Assembly (NCBI GenBank): GCA_964035545.1
Contig: OZ037773.1
Coordinates: forward strand, 1,322,751 to 1,386,750
Source: Bugula neritina
Taxonomy: Eukaryota > Bryozoa > Gymnolaemata > Cheilostomatida > Bugulidae
Direction of reading: 5' to 3'
DNA length: 64,000 nucleotides
Shown here: piece by piece, positions 58,236-64,000 of the stretch
Position numbering within the stretch: position 1 is the first letter of the stretch
Layout: each line of letters opens with the position of its first letter
Made by a program: the position numbers and the translations under genes
The notes under the pieces: model-generated
The model's database searches: none
The model's input: only the letters and a program-made list of their open reading frames with translations
Told to the model about the DNA's origin: nothing

Positions 58236-61200
58236 ATGGGTATGTTATTTCAGTTAATAATATTTGGGTATGTTATTTCAGTTAATAATATATTATAATG
58301 GGTATGTTATTTCAGTTAATAATATATGGGTATGTTGTTGGAATTAGATTATTAGTCAATTTATGTTGAATTATTCAGAATTATATTTCATTTATGCAAA
58401 CTATTATATAGCAATACATAATTTTGCTCCTAATTCACATTTTGGTTTCATAGCTAAAATATTAGTGCTGTCCTTAAATGATTTGTTTTAAAGTACATAC
58501 TAAACTAAGCGTTCTAATGAAAAACTGCTAAATAATTTCAATAATTGTTGATCACTGCTGCATGGTTGACACTCTTTATGTTCAAACTGTATTTAGTGGT
58601 TTTGTTGCTTCAGTTCATACTAAATTTAAAATATTAAAGTTTTGGCATATGAATTTATTATTTTGTTTATTTATTTATCATAATCTGAATACAAGTCATT
58701 TTATAAGTTATTTCGCAAGTTGTGTTACGTTTAAAATTTGATATCTTACATTAGTTGAAGATACTAGCATTGTATTGTTAAATCAACACTGCTATGATAT
58801 TTTGACTTTCTTCCACTTACTTACACTTGTGATTTATGTTCTGGTAATGTTTCTAGTTATATATTGTAATCCAAGTAACTATCAAAGAAAGCTTGTATTT
58901 TAGGTGTAAAGAAAGAAAGATCTTCGTTAATCATAGCCATAGGCCTGACCCTCTTGTCCTCCTGCATTGGTAAGTAAACTCAAAACCTACTACTTGTTAT
59001 TTTATACAGTATGCATCTGCAACTAGTTCAATAGAGAAAAGTTTAGTGATATGAAGTTGTAACAGAAACTATCTTTGTTGGTAATAGTCATTAGATGATA
59101 CTTCCTTTTGCATGAGCTAACGTTATTAGATTGTCGGCTAAGTGAATAACAGTTTGGAAAACAATAAAAAAACATTATTCTATTTAGTATGGGAATTATA
59201 TTGTAGAGTGAGCTTAATAGCAATTTGTGTAGCTTGGTGATGCATTGCAATAGTCTAGTAGATACTTTCACACAGCTTTTGTATAGCATTTTTATTATTT
59301 TTTGGTGTTTATTGAAAGGTTTTTGTATTGCAGTTGAAAGCAGCTGGTCTAATTGGTCGACCTTCTCTGCTTGTTCAACATCGTGTGGAGCTGGAGTCAA
59401 AACCAAAACTAGAGTATGCTCACCAGACTATTCATACTATGGTAAATCACCCTGTCCAGGATTGGCAGAAGCAACTGTTCCTTGCAATGTAGACGTTCCA
59501 TGCTCAGTTGATGGAGGATGGACTGCATGGACACCATATGGTGATTGTTCAGCCTCATGTGGTGGTGGAGAAAAGACAAGAACCAGAAGCTGTACCTATC
59601 CTGCACCAGCTCATGGAGGTGCCGATTGTGCTGGGTATAACAGTGAAAGCGTGTCTTGCAATGTAGGTGTTTCATGCCCAGTTGATGGAGAATGGACTGC
59701 TTGGACACCATATGGTGATTGCTCAGCCTCATGTGGTGGTGGAGAAAAGACAAGAACCAGAAGCTGTACCTATCCTGCACCAGCTCATGGAGGTGCCGAT
59801 TGTGCTGGATATAACAGTGAAAGCGTGTCTTGCAATGTAGATGTTTCATGCCCAGTTGATGGAGGATGGACTGCTTGGACACCATATGGTGATTGTTCAG
59901 CCTCATGTGGTGGTGGAGAAAAGACAAGAACCAGAAGCTGTACCTATCCTGCACCAGCTTATGGAGGTGCCGATTGTGCTGGATATAACAAGGAAAGCGT
60001 GTCTTGCAATGTAGATGTTTCATGCCCAGTTGATGGAGGATGGACTGCATGGACACCATATGGTGATTGCTCAGCCTCATGTGGTGGTGGAGAAAAGACA
60101 AGAACCAGAAGCTGTACCTATCCTGCACCAGCTCATGGAGGTGCCGATTGTGCTGGATATCTCAGTGAAAGCGTGTCTTGCAATGTAGATGTTTCATGCC
60201 CAGTTGATGGAGGATGGACTGCTTGGACACCATATGGTGATTGCTCAGCCTCATGTGGTGGTGGAGAAAAGACAAGAACCAGAAGCTGTACCTATCCTGC
60301 ACCAGTTTATGGAGGTGCCGATTGTGCTGGATATAACAAGGAAAGCGTGTCTTGCAATGTAGGTGTTTCATGCCCAGTTGATGGAGGATGGACTGCATGG
60401 ACACCATATGGTGATTGTTCAGCCTCATGTGGTGGTGGAGAAAAGACAAGAACCAGAAGCTGTACCTATCCTGCACCAGCTCATGGAGGTGCCAATTGTG
60501 CTGGGTATAACAGTGAAAGCGTGTCTTGCAATGTAGATGTTTCATGCCCAGTTGATGGAGGATGGACTGCTTGGACACCTTATGGTGATTGCTCAGCCTC
60601 ATGTGGTGGTGGAGAAAAGACAAGAACCAGAAGCTGTACCTATCCTGCACCAGCTTATGGAGGTGCCGATTGTGCTGGGTATAACAGTGAAAGCGTGTCT
60701 TGCAATGTAGATGTTTCATGCCCAGTTGATGGAGGATGGACTGCTTGGACACCATATGGTGATTGCTCAGCCTCATGTGGTGGTGGAGAAAAGACAAGAA
60801 CCAGAAGCTGTACCTATCCTGCACCAGCTCATGGAGGTGCCGATTGTGCTGGATATAACAGTGAAAGTGTGTCTTGCAATGTAGATGTTTCATGCCCAGT
60901 TGATGGAGGATGGACTGCATGGACACCATATGGTGATTGCTCAGCCTCATGTGGTGGTGGAGAAAAGACAAGAACCAGAAGCTGTACCTATCCTGCACCA
61001 GCTTATGGAGGTGCCGATTGTGCTGGGTATAACAAGGAAAGTGTGACTTGCAACGAGGATGTCCATTGTGCAGGTTTGTTTAATCTTTTTGTTGCATTCT
61101 GTTGATAGTTTTGTCAAAACTATTATTCATTCAGTGGTTTTGCACAAACAATTTAAATAATGGCTAAATTTCTATTGCAGTTGATGGAGGCTGGACAGAG

Positions 61201-61844
61201 TGGTCATACTGGACCAGTTGCTCTAACACTTGTGGTCACGGGAAACATGTCAGAACTAGAACCTGTTCATCTCCATCTCCTGCTTATGGGGGTCAAGGTT
61301 GCGCTGGTAGTGGTATAGAATACAAGGCCTGCAAACACAGAAACCCTTGCCCATGTAAGTGCTGATATAGTTTCTTGCCTCTTGCCGAGTTCTCTATATG
61401 GATTTTGTATTTCGAAAACTACTTTCAACATTAATTTACTTTCTGAATTGAGTGGTTGTTATTCTAATAACTGGTTAGTCCTTAAGCAATTTCTTTGTCA
61501 CGAAAACTTCATAATTCTATTGTCGGCTTCTGTTAGTTATTTTATATAGCCTGCTGTTTTTTTGTCTAGCTTCAAAACATATTAGTCATGTCATTTGCTT
61601 TTAACACAAAACTTGTATTCTTGTAGTGGATGGCGGGTGGGCAGATTGGGGAGCCTGGACAGTTTGCGCAGGATCGTGTCATCACGCAATGCAGACACGG
61701 ATAAGGACTTGCTCTCATCCAATCCCACTGTTTGGCGGTGCAAGATGCCCAGGAAAATCTGTGTCTTTTCAATCATGTGACCTCTCAAACACATCTCAAT
61801 GTAGAAGCCACAACCCACACTCATCTTTTGACCCAAGATACTAA
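58236..61844 (+). CDS. Secreted protein with twelve thrombospondin type 1 repeats
   Basis: Exons: 58236-58239 (ATG plus one base), 58904-58969, 59334-61073, 61181-61354 and 61627-61844 (TAA), all joined in phase 1; 733 residues. Residues 1-23 (MGVKKERSSLIIAIGLTLLS...) form a signal peptide. Exon 3 holds one divergent TSR (WSNWSTFSACSTSCGAG) and nine nearly identical ones. Exons 4 and 5 hold one diverged TSR each. Each repeat has the WxxW C-mannosylation motif (WTAW) and a CSASCGG O-fucosylation motif, plus six cysteines. There is no membrane anchor or other domain. It is probably an extracellular matrix or cell-surface-binding protein. The four-base coding first exon rests on the ATGG/GTATGT donor and matching phase. 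Confidence 0.9.
58237..58335 (+). repeat. Repeat of a mini-intron-like unit at TSR intron 1
   Basis: Four imperfect copies of GGGTATGTTATTTCAGTTAA start exactly at the exon 1/intron 1 junction. Each unit contains both a donor (GGGTATGT) and an acceptor-like TTATTTCAG; the fourth is truncated. Confidence 0.88.
59507..61073 (+). repeat. 174-bp coding tandem repeat, nine TSR units
   Basis: Nine head-to-tail copies of a 174-bp (58-residue) unit beginning VDGGWTAWTPYGDCSASCGG. They differ mostly at a few codons (AHGG/AYGG/VYGG, NSES/NKES/LSES). The following single-TSR exon, 61181-61354, is also exactly 174 bp. Confidence 0.97.
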
Positions 61845-62094
61845 AATTCTTCATTTGAATTCTGGCAATCTCCCTCGGATAATCTTCTAGTCTGGTAGCA
61901 TAGTCTACTAATACGCAATCACATCTTTGGAAAGGGTTAGGCCAGCCACTTTAACAATAATGTAAATAACTTTAGCTTTAAACTGCAAATGTGCCAAAAC
62001 ACTTTTTATAATTTTATTTACTTGTTTACATTATGATTGATTTTTTAGTATTTTAGCCACTCGTTTACTAACTGATAAACTGTAGATTTTATTT

Positions 62095-62100
62095 AATAAA
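62095..62100 (+). promoter_or_regulatory. Poly(A) signal of TSR gene
   Basis: AATAAA about 250 bp after the stop codon. Confidence 0.65.
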
Positions 62101-64000
62101 GTATTGCAAGTTTCAACCAAATGCTAAGCCATCAGTTGTATTATGCAAACTGCTTTTTAGTGTAGCCTACAAACAAAATGGGCTACCTTGGTGACTATAA
62201 TTATATTTAACTTTGCCACCAACTTTAAGGTTGAATTTTCATATTTAAAATAATATTCAGTCTGCCTAATTATTAAACTTGCAAACACTTCAAAAAAACC
62301 TTTATTTGAATTGTTGTATTAGCTGTGAAAATGAAGATTTTGCAAGGCATGGTTACAGTTGAAACCAATCATAAGTTAACATTTTTGTTGAGGCGAAATG
62401 AAGCATAGTTGGCTGAAATTGGCTGATACAATATTTAAACAAGAGTTCTAATTTAAGCAAAACGTTGACTCCAACAAAATTTTGGATCATAGTTATATTT
62501 TGTGGAGCTTGTTTGTGCAGCTCCATATTTCAACAGATTTTTAATAAGCAGTTGATCAATTAAAAAAGAATAAACCTAAGATGAAAACTTTATTCAAGTT
62601 GCTCATACTAACTATATTGCAAATAGTAAAGTTTTCTTGCAATGAGTAACTTTAAAATGATTAGATTTTGCCATTTTTTGGAACGAGTGTCAGAGCCAGT
62701 GTTGAAGGTTAGTGGTGGACTAGTGGTGGATCAGCCAATGATTGAAACTAGTGGTAGAAGTAGTGTAAATAATAATTATTATATTATTATACTATATCAC
62801 ACTATAATACATCATACTACACTATACCCGTTGTATACTGAACTGCATACCATACTGTATACTATACTGTGTACAGTATAGTATACAGTATATATTATAC
62901 TGTATAGTGTATACTATACTATAATATACTATATAGAACAATACTATATAACACACTCTAATATATATAACATGCTATACTATATAGTATATACTATATA
63001 GTTTATACTATATACACAGTTGGTTTAAGGTCATACTTTTCATTTTCTGGCTCTTTGCCAGGTGCTTTATGTTCTATATGAACAATGTTCCACTGATAGC
63101 TCGAACAGGTTGAATGTCACAGGAACAAAAAAAATATGAAAAGATAAAGAAACTCATGTTCTCCAATATACTTTTTTATTTTTTTCAAAAGCCAATTCAT
63201 GTTTAAGTTATAGCTTGTTGAAAAACATAGTCCCCCTTCCACATTCTTTTCAATTTATACGCTCCTGACTTGTTATTGTGTCTCAATAATATGCCTTGTA
63301 TTTGAGTGCTTGTTAGTCTCGCTTCACTAACTTTGCCTATACTTCACAAGTGCCAGTGCTGCTGGCTCAAAAGCTAAATGTTATAAACTGTCAGCTAAAA
63401 CCCAATCTTGTATTCCTAGGTTGGTTGGCCTAAATAAAACAATAGTCAAATCATGATTTCATGTTTTAAAAATTTACTCTATTCTAACCTGCTGCCTAGC
63501 TAGTTCTCTTTTTGATGTATAATTACAAAATTTGTGATACATTTTTTTGGCAACCATGTGATTTATAAAATGCAGTAATGGTACTTATAATATTATATTA
63601 TTATCATTATAATATATTATATAGTATTATGTGTGTTTTTATTATACTGCATAATATCTATTTTATTATTGTTGTTGCGCAAACAAGTGCAATTAACCTA
63701 GTTTTCAAAATGTACCTCTAAATTATCAGAATATCAGTTTAGATATTTTCATGCTTTGTTAGGTAAACCTAAAAAAAGAGGCTGTATTCCCAAAGTAAAG
63801 GGTGTTGAACTATGAACTATATTAGATTAGCCACTCTGCTACTAAGTGCATCAGTATAATATTATGTGAATAGCTCTGATGCTTTGTCTCCGGTGGCTGG
63901 CTGCGATATGATAACTTGGCCAACTTCCAAGAGTTTAAAATTGGCGAAATTATTCAAGAGGTTACATACTGCACAGAGCTAGCAGTGATAGTAACCTTGC
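62101..64000. other. Right-hand intergenic region, no gene seen
   Basis: AT-rich. At 62760-63010 there is a tract of TATACTATA/TATAGTATA palindromic words. No exon, RNA gene or mobile element could be supported up to the window end. Confidence 0.5.

Noticed and set aside
59409-60998. Long minus-strand ORFs opposite the TSR array
   Set aside because: Shadow frames produced by the 174-bp repeat (divisible by three); the plus strand has clear TSR cysteines and tryptophans.

Overview
This window is animal nuclear DNA, AT-rich, with spliced genes, TATA boxes, AATAAA signals, SINEs, hAT-type elements, foldback elements and a Penelope-like retroelement. The gene set (an animal Dicer, a NuSAP1 spindle protein, a thrombospondin type 1 repeat protein) indicates a metazoan. 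Dense minisatellites inside introns and the retroelement type fit an invertebrate, possibly a sponge or cnidarian, but the phylum cannot be fixed from sequence alone. Most genes do not appear as long ORFs. They were rebuilt exon by exon from splice sites and matching phases.

Layout: (1) 559-25013, plus strand: 26 exons covering the C-terminal ~1,324 residues of Dicer (helicase-C, dimerisation domain, platform/PAZ, RNase IIIa, RNase IIIb, dsRBD). The DExD half lies upstream of the window. Nearly every larger intron holds its own minisatellite. (2) 18354-19491, minus: an atypical Rho-like GTPase nested in the Dicer intron that separates the two catalytic motifs of RNase IIIa. (3) 26518-32285, minus: an unrecognised membrane or secreted protein of eight exons, one intron of which carries a decayed Penelope-like element. 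(4) 35976-40171, plus: a 108-residue membrane-anchored RING-H2 protein with a ~3.2 kb terminal-inverted-repeat element in its second intron. (5) 40871-43271, minus: a 145-residue secreted ten-cysteine protein of the prokineticin/Dickkopf-C2/colipase type, convergent with the RING gene. (6) 44498-53302, plus: NuSAP1, about 838 residues, swollen by three coding repeat arrays. (7) 58236-61844, plus: a secreted protein with twelve thrombospondin type 1 repeats, nine of them nearly identical inside one exon. A tRNA-like sequence lies at 55980-56051.

There is no operon-like logic. Dicer acts in small-RNA processing, NuSAP1 in spindle assembly, and the other genes probably in signalling, ubiquitination and the extracellular matrix. 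The most unusual features are tandem repeats that carry splice sites (378-558, 1464-1570, 58237-58335), a Dicer helicase domain with eroded ATPase motifs, the nested degenerate GTPase, and the ten-cysteine secreted protein.
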